A DNA stretch of 64,000 bases from Borrelia turicatae 91E135 (GTDB taxonomy: Bacteria > Spirochaetota > Spirochaetia > Borreliales > Borreliaceae): positions 124,001 to 188,000 of the forward strand of contig NC_008710.1 of NCBI RefSeq assembly GCF_000012085.2. The letters are read 5' to 3'. The position numbers and the translations under genes were made by a program. The notes under the pieces were generated by a model. That model saw nothing but the letters and a program-made list of their open reading frames with translations, had not been told where the DNA came from and did not search any database. Below are positions 1 through 10,432 of this stretch, piece after piece; position 1 is the stretch's first letter; every line of letters begins with the position of its first letter.

Positions 1-601
1 CACTATAATCTGTAATTCTTTCAACAACACCATCAACTATATCCCCCTCATTATAAGAACTAACAAGTTCTTTTTTCTTTACAAGCTCTCTCTCTCGCTC
101 CAAAGTTCGTCTATCAAGAATAAGCCTAAGACCATCGGTTTTATCTGCCTGAACAACATAAAACTCAACCACTAAACCTCTTTTTAATTTTTCATCTCTA
201 AATTTAGAACTCAAATAAGATGGCATAAATCCAATAACATTCTCATTAATCTGAACTTTATAGCCACTTGAAAGTTCAGCTAAAATCTTGCCTTTAAGCA
301 CCTTTCTATTTGAAATATACTCATCAATCTTATCTTGCAAATTTAGAGAATCAAGCTTTGCAACACTAAGAACTAATCCTAATTCTCCCCCTACTTTTGT
401 AACTATTGCATCAAGCTTATCTCCAATACTTGGAATGGTTTCAAATTCATCGATTTTAATAAAACCTTCAGATTTATAACCAATATCTACAAGCACATAA
501 TCTTTCATGACATTTATAACAACACCAGAAACACTACTACCTAGTTCTACTTTTTCAAGAACCTTTAGATAATTTTCTTGTAAATCTTCTTGATTTTCCA
601 T
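1..601 (-). CDS. rpsA: 30S ribosomal protein S1, N-terminal part (gene runs off the window)
   Basis: The reading frame starts at an ATG at 601 behind a good ribosome binding site (GAGGTGAGA) and stays open to base 1, so only about the first 200 residues are present. The translation holds consecutive S1-type OB-fold modules, with signatures such as VSGVVINVMKDYVLVDIGYK near residue 27 and VLKGKILAELSSGYKVQIN near residue 108. S1 binds mRNA and helps recruit it to the 30S subunit. Its start lies 2 nt after the cmk stop, as in many bacteria where cmk and rpsA form one operon. The family call rests on the repeated S1 folds and the cmk neighbour. Confidence 0.93.
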   Translation of the reverse strand, partial: MENQEDLQENYLKVLEKVELGSSVSGVVINVMKDYVLVDIGYKSEGFIKIDEFETIPSIGDKLDAIVTKVGGELGLVLSVAKLDSLNLQDKIDEYISNRKVLKGKILAELSSGYKVQINENVIGFMPSYLSSKFRDEKLKRGLVVEFYVVQADKTDGLRLILDRRTLERERELVKKKELVSSYNEGDIVDGVVERITDYS

Positions 602-603
602 TC

Positions 604-1272
604 TCACCTCTCTATCACTTTTTTTTTCAAATTAAACGTCTTTATGATAATATTACATACATCATCTAAGCATTTATAGCTTGTATCAATATAAAACACT
701 TCCTTATCCAATTTCAATTTACCATACTCTTTATTTTGATCAATCTCATCCCGTCTCTCTAGTGCTTGCTCTAACTCATTTAAAGTTACATTATCACTCC
801 TTTGATTATACCGTCTTAAAGCTCGCACTTTAACAGAAGCATCAAGATAAATCTTGACCTCAGCTTCTGGAAATACTACAGTAGTAATATCTCTACCCTC
901 TATTATATAATTATCATCCTTTAATTTAACTATTTCTCTTAATTTTTTATTAACAATATTTCTAACACCTATATAAGAAGAATAAAGAGAAACTTGAAAA
1001 TCTATTCTTTCATTTAAAATATGGCTTATAACATTTGTACCATTAAGCAAAAAATCAAAACCATTAAATTTGATATCATTTTGTGATACAAGTTCCAAAA
1101 TTTTACTCTCACTAAGCAAATCATATTCGTTTAGTGAAAACCTTTGAGCAATCAAAGTTATTATCCTATAAAAATAACCAGAGCTAATAAACTTAAACCC
1201 TAATCTCATCCCCAATGCTTTCGCAATCGAGCTTTTCCCCGAAGCTGACGGGCCATCAATTGCTATTACCAT
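604..1272 (-). CDS. cmk: Cytidylate kinase
   Basis: This 222-residue protein phosphorylates CMP/dCMP with ATP in the cytoplasm. Residues 7-15 are the P-loop GPSASGKSS. The EGRDI motif near residue 125 and the following VVFPEAEVKIYLDAS stretch are typical of bacterial CMP kinases, and the length is normal for the family. The ATG directly abuts the TAA of the upstream pseudouridine synthase gene, and the stop lies 2 nt before rpsA, so the genes are translationally linked. Nothing looks damaged. Confidence 0.95.
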   Translation of the reverse strand: MVIAIDGPSASGKSSIAKALGMRLGFKFISSGYFYRIITLIAQRFSLNEYDLLSESKILELVSQNDIKFNGFDFLLNGTNVISHILNERIDFQVSLYSSYIGVRNIVNKKLREIVKLKDDNYIIEGRDITTVVFPEAEVKIYLDASVKVRALRRYNQRSDNVTLNELEQALERRDEIDQNKEYGKLKLDKEVFYIDTSYKCLDDVCNIIIKTFNLKKKVIER

Positions 1273-2016
1273 TTAATATTCTCCCAAAATTTGTGTCTTG
1301 AATTTATTAATCTTAGCTAAAGACAAAACCTTAATTTGCCCTTCTTTTAAATCATCCAATTTAATATTACCTATTCTAATTCTGTGAATTTTCTTTAAAA
1401 AAATATTCTTACTTAAAAAAACTTTTCGAATCTCCCTATTTTTACCTTCCGTTAAAACCAATTTAACAGAATTATTGCCAAGCATTACATAAGATTTTAA
1501 CTTAAAAATTTCCCTTCCTATCTTTATTCCATGTTTAAAATTAATAAGCAAATTCTCATTAACAGCCCTTTTTGACTCAACAATATACTCTTTTTCAACC
1601 TTACTCCTTGGATGAACAATATTATTTGCGAACTGACCATCATTAGTAAAAAGTAAAAGCCCAGAACTTTTAAAATCAAGTCTACCAATTGAAAATAAAC
1701 GTTCTTTAAACAAAGGCTGAACTAAAGATATTGCCAACTGTCTCCCCTCTGGATCAAAATTGGAACACAAATAATTTTTAGGTTTATGAAGGGCTATATA
1801 AATCTTACTTTCAACTTTACAATCCCTAAAAACAAATACCTGTTTTCTACACTCCACTCTATCACCCAAGAACACCTTATCTCCAAGTTTTGCAAGAGTA
1901 TTGTTTATTCTAACAGAATTCTTTCTTATAAGATCTTCACAAAACCTCCTAGAGCCCACACCTTTCTCTGCTAAAAAAACATGAACTCTAAGCCCTTTGC
2001 TGTTTGTATTCGTCAA
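1273..2016 (-). CDS. RluB/RsuA-family rRNA pseudouridine synthase
   Basis: The 247-residue protein has an N-terminal S4 RNA-binding domain (about residues 9-60) followed by a pseudouridine synthase domain. The catalytic aspartate is D114 in GRLDFKSSGLLLF. This family isomerises uridine in rRNA, usually 23S helix 89-type sites for RluB or 16S sites for RsuA; I cannot assign the exact site. The start is a TTG at 2016 with an upstream GGGA; it overlaps the end of scpA by 29 nt and no in-frame ATG fits better. The stop abuts the cmk ATG. RluB lying beside ScpA and Cmk is a common bacterial arrangement. Confidence 0.88.
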   Translation of the reverse strand: MTNTNSKGLRVHVFLAEKGVGSRRFCEDLIRKNSVRINNTLAKLGDKVFLGDRVECRKQVFVFRDCKVESKIYIALHKPKNYLCSNFDPEGRQLAISLVQPLFKERLFSIGRLDFKSSGLLLFTNDGQFANNIVHPRSKVEKEYIVESKRAVNENLLINFKHGIKIGREIFKLKSYVMLGNNSVKLVLTEGKNREIRKVFLSKNIFLKKIHRIRIGNIKLDDLKEGQIKVLSLAKINKFKTQILGEY

Positions 2017-2761
2017 TACTTTTTCCCTTTCTTAAAACCAACTTATCATTTAAGTAAACTAAATCTATAATATTTGACATTTTATATTCAAGAACGATTA
2101 AAAAGTAACAAAATCTCTCAAAAAAGTAAAACTTATCATCAAAATTTAATAAAAATTCAAAAATAAAATTATCTTCCTTAGTTAAAAGAGCAATAATTTT
2201 TGTTTTTTTATCAAAAATTTTAGCGTCATATATACCTAAAATAACATTAGATCTAAATTTAATATTACGTAAAATATCATCCTGCTTTTTACTTATCCTA
2301 CTGACTTTACTCTTAACCTTATTAATACCTACCATATAATTTTGAACATTATCCACACTTTCAAAAAAAATACTATTTTCTCTCAAAAAAGAAGATTTAG
2401 ATACATTTAAACACTTCTCATCTTTTAAATTTCGAGTTGAGGACTTGGACTTTACATATTTTTCACTGAAATTTATTAATTTTTTAACCATCTCCCTTTC
2501 AACTAACTTCTTATCTTTTAATTTTACTGGATAAAGAATTTGTGTCTTTAAATAAAGCAAACTGGTCGAAAAAGAATAAAACTTAATTAACTCTTTAACA
2601 TCTATTTCAATACTCTCAGAAAATACTAAAAAATCTTCTATTATTTTATTTAAATTAAAAGTCTTTAAAATTTCTCTTTTATTTCTTATATAATCAAAGA
2701 AAATTTCTATTCCCCCTTTAAAATCATTACAAACAATTAAATAATCATCTAAATTTGTCAT
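1988..2761 (-). CDS. scpA: Segregation and condensation protein A (ScpA) homologue
   Basis: This 257-residue, lysine-rich protein matches the ScpA kleisin pattern: an N-terminal FKGGIEIFFDYI region, then a helical stretch ending in SLLYLKTQILYPVKLKD (about residues 65-85), the divergent form of the family's FLxxAxxLLxIKSxxLLP motif. ScpA bridges the heads of SMC and ScpB in chromosome compaction. I start it at the ATG at 2761, one base after the recA stop; a longer frame would run into recA. It is followed by the RluB-type gene, a classic scpA neighbour. The family is divergent in spirochaetes and no scpB lies in this window. Confidence 0.72.
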   Translation of the reverse strand: MTNLDDYLIVCNDFKGGIEIFFDYIRNKREILKTFNLNKIIEDFLVFSESIEIDVKELIKFYSFSTSLLYLKTQILYPVKLKDKKLVEREMVKKLINFSEKYVKSKSSTRNLKDEKCLNVSKSSFLRENSIFFESVDNVQNYMVGINKVKSKVSRISKKQDDILRNIKFRSNVILGIYDAKIFDKKTKIIALLTKEDNFIFEFLLNFDDKFYFFERFCYFLIVLEYKMSNIIDLVYLNDKLVLRKGKSIDEYKQQRA

Positions 2762-2762
2762 T

Positions 2763-3854
2763 CTATTCTTTATCTTTTTTAACATTAGGCGGACCAATTT
2801 CAATAGAATCTGGACTTAGACCTTCAAAAATTATCTTTCTAAGTTTAATCTCAAGTTCATTAGTAAGTTCTTTTTCTTTAATGAGATAAATAATAGCACT
2901 TTCTCTACCTTGTCCTAATTTATCATCTCCTATAGAATACCAAGAACCTATTTTTTGTATCAACTTATACTTAATCGAAGCATCTAATATACTAGCTTCA
3001 CGTGAAATACCTTTCCCAAAATAAATCACAAGCTCGATTTTACGAAAAGGAGGTGCTACTTTATTTTTCACAACCTTAACTCTTACCTTATTCCCAACAA
3101 CATCATCTGCAGAACTCCCCGTTACCTGTTCAATTTTCCTAACTTCAAGACGAAGAGAAGAATAAAATTTTAAAGCATTTCCTCCAGTAGTAGTTTCCGG
3201 ATTGCCAAACATTACACCGATTTTCATTCTTAATTGATTGATAAACATAATACAAGTCTTAGACTTTGAAAGTATACCCGTAATCTTTCTTAAAGCCTTG
3301 CTCATTAATCTTGCTTGAAGCCCAATTTGACAATCGCCCATCTCTCCATCAATCTCTGCTTGTGGGGTTAAGGCGGCAACAGAATCAACAACAATCAAAT
3401 CAACTCCACCACTTCTAATTAAATATTCAGCAATCTCAAGAGCTTGTTCTCCAGTATCAGGTTGACTAAGCCAAAGTTCATCAATATTAACACCCAAAGC
3501 TTTTGCATAAACAGGATCAAGAGCATGTTCAGCATCAATAAAAGCTGCTATTCCACCATTTTTTTGAACTTCAGAAATTGCTTGAAGAGTTAAAGTGGTT
3601 TTTCCAGAAGATTCAGGGCCAAAAATTTCTATTATTCTTCCCCTTGGATATCCTCCAACACCAATTGCCTCATCAAGCAAAATAGAACCACTTGATATGC
3701 TCTCTATGCCTTTACCCACAGGAGACTCTCCCATCTTAATAAGACTTCCTTTACCAAAATCCTTCTCTATTTGAATTCTAGCAAGCTCAATGGCCTTTTC
3801 TCTATTTAATCTATCATTTAAAGAATCATCTATTTTATCTTTTAATTTTGACAT
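2763..3854 (-). CDS. recA: Recombinase RecA
   Basis: The 363-residue protein is an intact RecA, the ATP-dependent strand-exchange protein of homologous recombination. Walker A is GPESSGKT at residues 79-86 and Walker B is [12 protein letters not shown] near residue 155; the [19 protein letters not shown] segment carries the L2 loop region. The ATG follows a clear GAGGT site. It lies 10 nt after greA and one base before scpA. I see no LexA-type palindrome upstream, because the gene sits inside an operon. Confidence 0.97.
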   Translation of the reverse strand: MSKLKDKIDDSLNDRLNREKAIELARIQIEKDFGKGSLIKMGESPVGKGIESISSGSILLDEAIGVGGYPRGRIIEIFGPESSGKTTLTLQAISEVQKNGGIAAFIDAEHALDPVYAKALGVNIDELWLSQPDTGEQALEIAEYLIRSGGVDLIVVDSVAALTPQAEIDGEMGDCQIGLQARLMSKALRKITGILSKSKTCIMFINQLRMKIGVMFGNPETTTGGNALKFYSSLRLEVRKIEQVTGSSADDVVGNKVRVKVVKNKVAPPFRKIELVIYFGKGISREASILDASIKYKLIQKIGSWYSIGDDKLGQGRESAIIYLIKEKELTNELEIKLRKIIFEGLSPDSIEIGPPNVKKDKE

Positions 3855-3864
3855 TTTACCTCTT

Positions 3865-6567
3865 CTAATTAATTTTGGCAGGTTCTATCTTTTTAACATA
3901 GTATTGAAAATGAGTATCATTTATTACAAAATCAAGATTATCACCTTCTTTTGCATCTAATAAATTTTCTCCAAAAGGAGATTTATACGATATAATACCT
4001 TCATCAGGATTTGACTCCCAAGGTCCAAATATCAAATAAGACTCTTCCCTTTTTGTATCTTTATTAATCATAGTAACTTTTGTTCCAAACCCAACAACAG
4101 AGCTTTGAAGTTCTTTAGTATCAATAACTTTTGCAAAATCTATTTCTGACATAAGAGAATTTAATCTCTTTGTTAAAAACTGTTGTCTTTCCTTTGCAGA
4201 GTGATATTCTGCATTTTCTTTCAAATCACCAAGTTCACGGGCCTTGCCAATTTCTTTAGAATTTTCAGGTATTTCTACATCCTTTAAGTACTGCAATTCT
4301 TTTTGCTTCTTACTAAGAGAACTTAAAATAGTTAAAAATCCTATCTCGACTTTATCCCCTGAGGATTGCATTTTCTCATCTTCAAATTCAAGATCAATAA
4401 ACACACTTCTTATTGCAGTTTTAATATGTAAAAGATCCTTTGGGGGAAAATCTCTTATATAAAAACAAGTCATATATATTCTTTTGGCAAGCTCCTCATC
4501 CATGACATTATTTAAAACAATACTAAGATATTTATCCTTAATTAAAAGATTCATTACCATTTTATAAATTCTCTTGTTAGCGACAGAATTATTTTTATTA
4601 TTAATCTTAACAACACTATCTGTTAAAATTTTGATCAAATTTATCAATAACTCTGAATCAGAATAATCTAAATCAAGTGAATACGAAGTATAATGCTTTA
4701 AAAGCCAAATATAAGCATCTTTATAGACTTTATAATTTTTTATGATATAGTTAAAAAGATGTGCTGTTTCTTTTATATCTTCTTTATAAAGAGAATCTAT
4801 CAATTTTTTATTAACATAACAAGGAAAAAGCTGCTTATAATAAACAACCCAATCAACTAATTCATCCTTGATTAAGGATACCAACTCCTTTTTAATCTCC
4901 GCATTCAAGATTGAATCAAAAAGATCAACTATGTTCTTGGAATACTCCTTTAAGAGAACATCCAAATTAATATCTTTTTCAATATTAATCTTAAAAGCAC
5001 CACCCCTCTCAGAATTTTTTAAAGACTTAAGTATTACATAAGAACTTATAACATAATGATCAACCTTTGCAAAATTATTAACATAAATCAAAAAGTAATT
5101 AAGCATTTCTTCTTCAACATGTAAATCCTTTACAACACCACCAGCGGTACAATAGTGCATAAAAATTTCATATCTTTTATAAAAATCCTTTTCTACTTTA
5201 AATTTATCATAAATCTTTTCATTAAAATTAGAAGCTCGCTCATTATATATATAACAATCGGCTTTTCCAGATGCCATAACAAAATGGGGATTATCTTTTA
5301 GAATTTGTTTAGCTTTTACACTCCAAGCATTCCACGCACTCTGAGTCATCAAACTTGGAACAAGTTCTCTTTTTATCCCTTTAAGATCAATTGACTTATA
5401 GCTTTTAATAATTATCCTTAAGGCCCATTCAACATCTCTCTTCAGATTCTCTACAAGCTCTTCTTTTGGCTTAATCGCCTTTAAAACCCGAATATCTTCT
5501 TTTTTAAGAGGAGATAGCGCAGACATAGCCATATCAAAACTAATAAAATGTCTTCGTTTAGAAACAAAATCAACTACAATGCCTTGTTCATTGACATCCT
5601 TAACTATTCCTACAAACCAGGTTTGATGATATACAAAATTACCCTTAGCAAAAAATAAATATTTCTCAAAATCAGAATAAACATCAATAAAATTTTTATC
5701 CAAATTTTCAAGATCAGACTTTTCAAGATATTCTTCAATATTTTTAACATCTTTATATTTTTCTCTTAAAAAGATAACTAAATTTTCTCTCGCTTTTTGA
5801 TTTTTATTGTCAAGCTTCAAAATTCCCTTCAAAATTTCTATTGTTTCATCAATATTTTCACTTACAGAATAATGTTCATATAAATCTTCATAAAGAACAA
5901 CAACCTTTTTAAATCCGAGCTCTTTCTCAACTTTCTGAAGTATAAGAAGAAAAGAATCAAAATCATCAGAAACATATCTGATCAATTTAGACCATACCTC
6001 TCTAATACCTGACATTTGTTTTTTATCGATAAAACGGTAAATAGCCTTTCTAAAAAAATATATTGATTTCTGCAAATCAATATTCTCATAATGCGTAGCA
6101 AGTTGCCTTACACATACAGTATCATCAACATCAGCTTCAACAATGCGCATCCAAATACCTGGAAGTTTATCATTCTCATTATTTTGCGAATATATCTTTG
6201 CAAGCGTATAGAGTGCATGCTTATTTTCAGAAGTTAAAAGCATCTTGTGACATATATGTTCAACAAGAGACCACTTCAAATTTTGTGAAAACAAGTCTAC
6301 AACTGTAAGCAAACTCATATCATTAAGCGGTCTTCGACTATATATAAGCATGCCTGAAATATAAAGACCAGCAATACTTTTTTTGACATCCTTTAAATGT
6401 TTACCACAAATATCTAAAGCTTCTTCTGTTAAATTTTCAGAAATTATACTATCTATTAATTCATCCAATTCCCTTATCTTGGCAAGAGAATAATTATTAA
6501 CAACTATCCTTGTCCATTTATCCTCCTGCAAGATATTATCTAATCTTTCTATAGTAATATTAGACAT
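3865..6567 (-). CDS. greA: GreA transcription elongation factor with a very large N-terminal extension
   Basis: The last ~155 of 900 residues form a complete GreA: a coiled coil whose tip carries [10 protein letters not shown] (from residue 780), with the Asp and Glu that place Mg2+ in the RNA polymerase active site, then the FKBP-like C-terminal domain (about 825-900). GreA rescues backtracked polymerase by stimulating transcript cleavage. Ordinary GreA is about 160 residues, so some 740 residues are extra. The extension is helical and TPR-like (for example near 105-300) with no motif I recognise. The start ATG at 6567 is preceded by AGGAGAG. A TPR-protein gene lies just upstream and recA downstream. 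Confidence 0.9.
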   Translation of the reverse strand: MSNITIERLDNILQEDKWTRIVVNNYSLAKIRELDELIDSIISENLTEEALDICGKHLKDVKKSIAGLYISGMLIYSRRPLNDMSLLTVVDLFSQNLKWSLVEHICHKMLLTSENKHALYTLAKIYSQNNENDKLPGIWMRIVEADVDDTVCVRQLATHYENIDLQKSIYFFRKAIYRFIDKKQMSGIREVWSKLIRYVSDDFDSFLLILQKVEKELGFKKVVVLYEDLYEHYSVSENIDETIEILKGILKLDNKNQKARENLVIFLREKYKDVKNIEEYLEKSDLENLDKNFIDVYSDFEKYLFFAKGNFVYHQTWFVGIVKDVNEQGIVVDFVSKRRHFISFDMAMSALSPLKKEDIRVLKAIKPKEELVENLKRDVEWALRIIIKSYKSIDLKGIKRELVPSLMTQSAWNAWSVKAKQILKDNPHFVMASGKADCYIYNERASNFNEKIYDKFKVEKDFYKRYEIFMHYCTAGGVVKDLHVEEEMLNYFLIYVNNFAKVDHYVISSYVILKSLKNSERGGAFKINIEKDINLDVLLKEYSKNIVDLFDSILNAEIKKELVSLIKDELVDWVVYYKQLFPCYVNKKLIDSLYKEDIKETAHLFNYIIKNYKVYKDAYIWLLKHYTSYSLDLDYSDSELLINLIKILTDSVVKINNKNNSVANKRIYKMVMNLLIKDKYLSIVLNNVMDEELAKRIYMTCFYIRDFPPKDLLHIKTAIRSVFIDLEFEDEKMQSSGDKVEIGFLTILSSLSKKQKELQYLKDVEIPENSKEIGKARELGDLKENAEYHSAKERQQFLTKRLNSLMSEIDFAKVIDTKELQSSVVGFGTKVTMINKDTKREESYLIFGPWESNPDEGIISYKSPFGENLLDAKEGDNLDFVINDTHFQYYVKKIEPAKIN

Positions 6568-6603
6568 TCAACTCTCCTAATATCAATTTTATTAAAAACC
6601 AAT

Positions 6604-7548
6604 CTAATTAACATATTGCTGATATATTCCTATATCTATTTCCTTAATATAAGATAAAATTTCATCAATCCGAACACGATCTTCTTTTATCCTTACATAA
6701 TGATCAATAAGCCAAAAATATTTATTAATAAGCCTTGGAAGTAATATGCTCTCATTTATTGATCTATAAGACTTCTCCTTAAGCTCATTACGCAAACTAT
6801 AAACAGACTGCTTTAAATGACCAAGTTCAATAGGTCTTAATTCTCTTTTTATATTAAAAACACCATTTAGTGCTCCATAAACAGGTATCCACTCCTTAAC
6901 AAGAGTATCAGAAATATTTCTATCACTCTTAATAGCTTCTATTAATTTAAGTATCATCTCAGATTCAAGCGCATCTATATCTATCTTTTGGGGATTAATA
7001 AAAAAAGCCTCTCTAAATAATACCTTAGCCTCCTTAATTTCATCAATAAGGGCATAAGAATCAGCAAGTTCAGCAACTACATCTGCATTATCTTTTGTAT
7101 CTCCTAAAATCTGCAAAAAAACAGTTATGGCTCTCTCATAATTACCCATTCCCTTGTAAGACTTAGCAATCTTTATTAAAATATCTAAATTCTCTGGCTG
7201 TAATTTATATATATTTTTATATATCTCCAAACATAATTGAAATACAAAATACTTAATTGAGTTACGACCTTGAATAAAATCAAAATTCATCTTTTTTAAA
7301 TATCTTCTAGCAAAATTATTCCATTCTCTTATTAAAAACTCAGCCTTCTCATAGTCTTTATCTATACGATCAAGACTTTCGACTTGACCATTCCAATATA
7401 CAGAACTTTTTAAAGCCGTTAAAATCTCAATATTATCAAAATCAAGAGAATGTGCTTCCTCTGATTTCATTAAAGCTGTCTTAAAATCACCTTTTCTGAA
7501 GCTTAAATAAATATCTTTGATTAATTCCGCGATTTTTTCTGATGACAC
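6604..7548 (-). CDS. TPR-repeat protein of unknown function
   Basis: This 314-residue protein has TPR-like helical pairs, clearest around residues 115-185 (a KIAKSYKGMGNYERAITVF unit followed by a second unit with ELADSYALIDEIKEAKVLF). There is no signal peptide or membrane segment, so a cytoplasmic scaffold is likely. It starts with GTG at 7548, with TAGGA just upstream; the overlapping ATG is out of frame. It lies 36 nt upstream of the giant greA, whose N-terminal extension is also TPR-like, so a functional link is plausible but unproven. It corresponds by position to BB0133. Confidence 0.75.
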   Translation of the reverse strand: MSSEKIAELIKDIYLSFRKGDFKTALMKSEEAHSLDFDNIEILTALKSSVYWNGQVESLDRIDKDYEKAEFLIREWNNFARRYLKKMNFDFIQGRNSIKYFVFQLCLEIYKNIYKLQPENLDILIKIAKSYKGMGNYERAITVFLQILGDTKDNADVVAELADSYALIDEIKEAKVLFREAFFINPQKIDIDALESEMILKLIEAIKSDRNISDTLVKEWIPVYGALNGVFNIKRELRPIELGHLKQSVYSLRNELKEKSYRSINESILLPRLINKYFWLIDHYVRIKEDRVRIDEILSYIKEIDIGIYQQYVN

Positions 7549-7728
7549 ATTCCTACCACTTTAAAATATGTATAAATCCCAAACGAGCTTATATAATTAT
7601 AACATTAATAAATTTTTAGTCAAACCGGTCTTTTTAAAACAAAAAACAATATTCTATTTATTATTTTTTTAAGATAATATTTATATATAAAACATAAAAA
7701 ATAATATCATGAGGGTAACTTCAACTTT

Positions 7729-8874
7729 ATGGCAATGGAACCTAATAAACTTATTAATAAATCTATTAGTTATTATAACTCTCAAAAATATTCAGACGTA
7801 GTAAAACTTTTAGAAAAGGAAATTTTCCTTTATAAAAATTACTATTTTTATCATTATATTTTAGGAATGTCTTATCTTCGAATGGGAAATTTAGGAACTG
7901 CTCAAACATATCTAAAGAAAGCTTACACTTTAAATCCAACAGAACCAGATGTTAAGCAATCAATTGCAATATTATTAGCAGCTCAAGGCAAAGAAGACAA
8001 GGCTATACAAATATGGCTTAAAATGATAGAAGAGAATCAAGAAATACAACGATCAGAATTTTCCCTAGAAACCATTAGAAAAAATCCTATTCAAGGAGCA
8101 CTATTCCTGAATAAAAACAAAATATATGCTAAGCTATTTCCAGAAATCAAAGTAGAAACGGGACAAAATTTATCTAAATTAATAAGAATATTACTAATAA
8201 TAGCAAGCCTTGCATTCTTATTAATAGCAATATTCTTACTCATACATTCAAAAGAAACAATTAAACTGTCATTAAGTAACTCTAAGATAAAAGAAAAAAA
8301 AGCTATTAACAATATTGCGGCATACATTGATGATATTAAAATAAATGACAAAGAAAAGATTGAAAACCATGAGGGACAATTTGTATTTATACTCACTGAA
8401 ACTGAAATCAAAAATTCATTTCAAAAAATAAAAACTCACCTAAAGCAAGGCAAAGATAATTTTGCAAGAATTGAAATAAATAAAATATTAAATTCAAATG
8501 CCTCAGAATCAATTAAACTTAAAGCTAAAAATCTTGCAAGTTTTATCTCAAGACCTAATTTTATCACATTCGACGATTATTTAGTTTTAAAAGAAATCAA
8601 AAAAAATCCATTAATTTACTCAAATGTATATGTCAAATGGGAAGGAATTGCAAACAATATTGAAAAGAAAGACAACATAACTTACTTTGACTTTTATGTA
8701 GGATATAATAAAAATGCTCTTGAAGGAATTATAACAACAAAAACAACTTTTGATATTGATATCAATTTTAAAGATTACGTTGAAATACTAGGACAAATAG
8801 ACTATGACTACAACACAAACATATTAACTCTAAATGCAATTACGATACGCAAGATAGAAAAACAGAAGAACTAG
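7729..8874 (+). CDS. TPR protein with one membrane span, unknown function
   Basis: The 381-residue protein has TPR units at about residues 20-105, a single transmembrane helix at about 151-173, and a C-terminal domain (about 190-381) ending in beta-rich sequence. There is no N-terminal signal peptide, so the TPR part should be cytoplasmic and the C-terminal part periplasmic. The start ATG at 7729 has GAGGG 13 nt upstream; a second in-frame ATG at 7735 is possible. It is transcribed divergently from the minus-strand TPR gene at 6604-7548 and convergently with hisS. I do not recognise the C-terminal domain. Confidence 0.75.
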   Translation: MAMEPNKLINKSISYYNSQKYSDVVKLLEKEIFLYKNYYFYHYILGMSYLRMGNLGTAQTYLKKAYTLNPTEPDVKQSIAILLAAQGKEDKAIQIWLKMIEENQEIQRSEFSLETIRKNPIQGALFLNKNKIYAKLFPEIKVETGQNLSKLIRILLIIASLAFLLIAIFLLIHSKETIKLSLSNSKIKEKKAINNIAAYIDDIKINDKEKIENHEGQFVFILTETEIKNSFQKIKTHLKQGKDNFARIEINKILNSNASESIKLKAKNLASFISRPNFITFDDYLVLKEIKKNPLIYSNVYVKWEGIANNIEKKDNITYFDFYVGYNKNALEGIITTKTTFDIDINFKDYVEILGQIDYDYNTNILTLNAITIRKIEKQKN

Positions 8875-8901
8875 TACTTAATAAGGAATCAAAGACACTA
8901 A

Positions 8902-8921
8902 AGCTTAAATACCTTTAAGTT
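8902..8921. terminator. Possible weak bidirectional terminator between the TPR membrane protein gene and hisS
   Basis: CTTAAA (8904-8909), a TACC loop and TTTAAG (8914-8919) form a short AT-rich hairpin that overlaps the hisS stop and follows the plus-strand gene by 29 nt. It can be extended by one G-U and one A-T pair. The stem is weak and there is no clear U-run, so the call rests on its position between convergent genes. Confidence 0.3.
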
Positions 8922-10290
8922 AAAAAGGTGTGCATAAAAATTTGTCATTACCCTTAATAAATTTTATAGCTTCATCAAAAGACAGTAACAATTCTTCCTT
9001 TTTAGTCAAGTCTCTCACTTTTAACTTATCTTCTCTATATTCATCTTGGCCTACAAAAATTAAAAACCTTATAGCCTTATTAAGAGCATATTCTATTTGC
9101 ACCTTAATATTTTTACCCTCTTTACTCTTAGGATACACTTCACAAGCAATATTATTTATCTTAGAATAATCATGCCTTCTAAATTTATCCGCAAGTTTAT
9201 AATAATAATCTTGTAAACTATCATCTATATTAACAATTAATACTCTAGAACTGGCTTTAACCACAAACAACTTGATATAATTAAATTTCTCAATTTCAAT
9301 TATATCTTGAATTCTATCTATACCAAAAGATCCTCCAACTCCTGAAACTTTTTGCAAAGAGCTAGAAAATAAGGATAATAGATTATCATATCTTCCACCA
9401 CTACAAATACTTCCCATATTAATACCTATCATCTCAGCTTCAAATACAATCCCGGTATAATAATCAAGCCCACGAACTATCTTAAGATTAAAATTAAAAG
9501 CATCTTGAATTCCCAATGCACTCAGATGTACAAAAACATCCTCAATCCTCTTAACAGCATCATTGTTCTCTAAAACACCTTTTAAGGTCTCCAGTTTATC
9601 CCAAAAAGCCCCTTCTAAATTTATAAACTCCAATATCAAATCAACATGCTCTTCGTTTATCTGTACAAGCAAATTTTCTCTAACACTTTCAATCCCCATT
9701 TTATCTAATTTATCTATATTCCTTAAAATAAAAGTGGCTTTATCCTTTAATCCCAACTTATCAATATAAGCATTCAATATACCAATATGAGAAAAATGAA
9801 TAACAAACTTTCTATTAATACCTTCTATGAAATTTAAAAAAATCTCTTCAAGCCCACAATAAACAATAGATAAAATTTCAGCATCACTACGAAAAGTATC
9901 CTCACCTACTATATCAAAATCAAATTGCATAAATTCTCTATACCTACCCCTCTGAGTATTCTCACCTCTAAATACCTTGCCTATCTGAGATCTCCTGAAA
10001 GGGAATTTAAGCTTAGATCTATTAGAAGCCATAAATCTTGCAAAAGGAACCGTTAAATCAAAACGCATAGAAACATCTCTATCTCCGTTATCTTTAAACC
10101 GATAAGTTTGTTTTTCTACCTCATCCCCGCTTTTTCTTAAAAGAAATTCAGAATACTCAAGAATAGGAGTATCTATTAAATCAAAATTATACGAAACAAG
10201 AACACTATATATTTGTTTTATAATATGAGTACGAATTAACGCTTCTTTTGGCAAGTAATCTCTAAACCCCTTTAAAGTTCTAACATCCAC
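8920..10290 (-). CDS. hisS: Histidyl-tRNA synthetase
   Basis: This 456-residue class II aminoacyl-tRNA synthetase charges tRNA-His. Motif 2 is visible as FRGENTQRGRYREFMQFDFD (about residues 108-127), the histidine-specific loop as GLDYYTGIVFE (near 275) and motif 3 sequence as GSICSGGRYDNLL just after it. The C-terminal ~100 residues form the anticodon-binding domain. The start is GTG at 10290 with GAGG 10 nt upstream. The gene stands alone between two plus-strand genes and has its own promoter. Confidence 0.95.
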   Translation of the reverse strand: MDVRTLKGFRDYLPKEALIRTHIIKQIYSVLVSYNFDLIDTPILEYSEFLLRKSGDEVEKQTYRFKDNGDRDVSMRFDLTVPFARFMASNRSKLKFPFRRSQIGKVFRGENTQRGRYREFMQFDFDIVGEDTFRSDAEILSIVYCGLEEIFLNFIEGINRKFVIHFSHIGILNAYIDKLGLKDKATFILRNIDKLDKMGIESVRENLLVQINEEHVDLILEFINLEGAFWDKLETLKGVLENNDAVKRIEDVFVHLSALGIQDAFNFNLKIVRGLDYYTGIVFEAEMIGINMGSICSGGRYDNLLSLFSSSLQKVSGVGGSFGIDRIQDIIEIEKFNYIKLFVVKASSRVLIVNIDDSLQDYYYKLADKFRRHDYSKINNIACEVYPKSKEGKNIKVQIEYALNKAIRFLIFVGQDEYREDKLKVRDLTKKEELLLSFDEAIKFIKGNDKFLCTPF

Positions 10291-10339
10291 TATATTTAAA
10301 CCTCTATTAATTTCAAATTTAATCTTTTCATAATATAAT

Positions 10340-10367
10340 ATTATAAATATGAAAAAAAATTAATCAA
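10340..10367 (-). promoter_or_regulatory. Sigma-70-type promoter of hisS
   Basis: On the minus strand, a TTGATT -35 box (10367-10362) and a perfect TATAAT -10 box (10345-10340) are separated by 16 nt. This predicts a start near 10333 and a leader of about 43 nt before the hisS GTG. Confidence 0.55.
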
Positions 10368-10432
10368 ACACTAATACTAAAATCATCAACTGTCAAATAT
10401 TTAATATAATATAAGGAGCATCTAAATATTTA

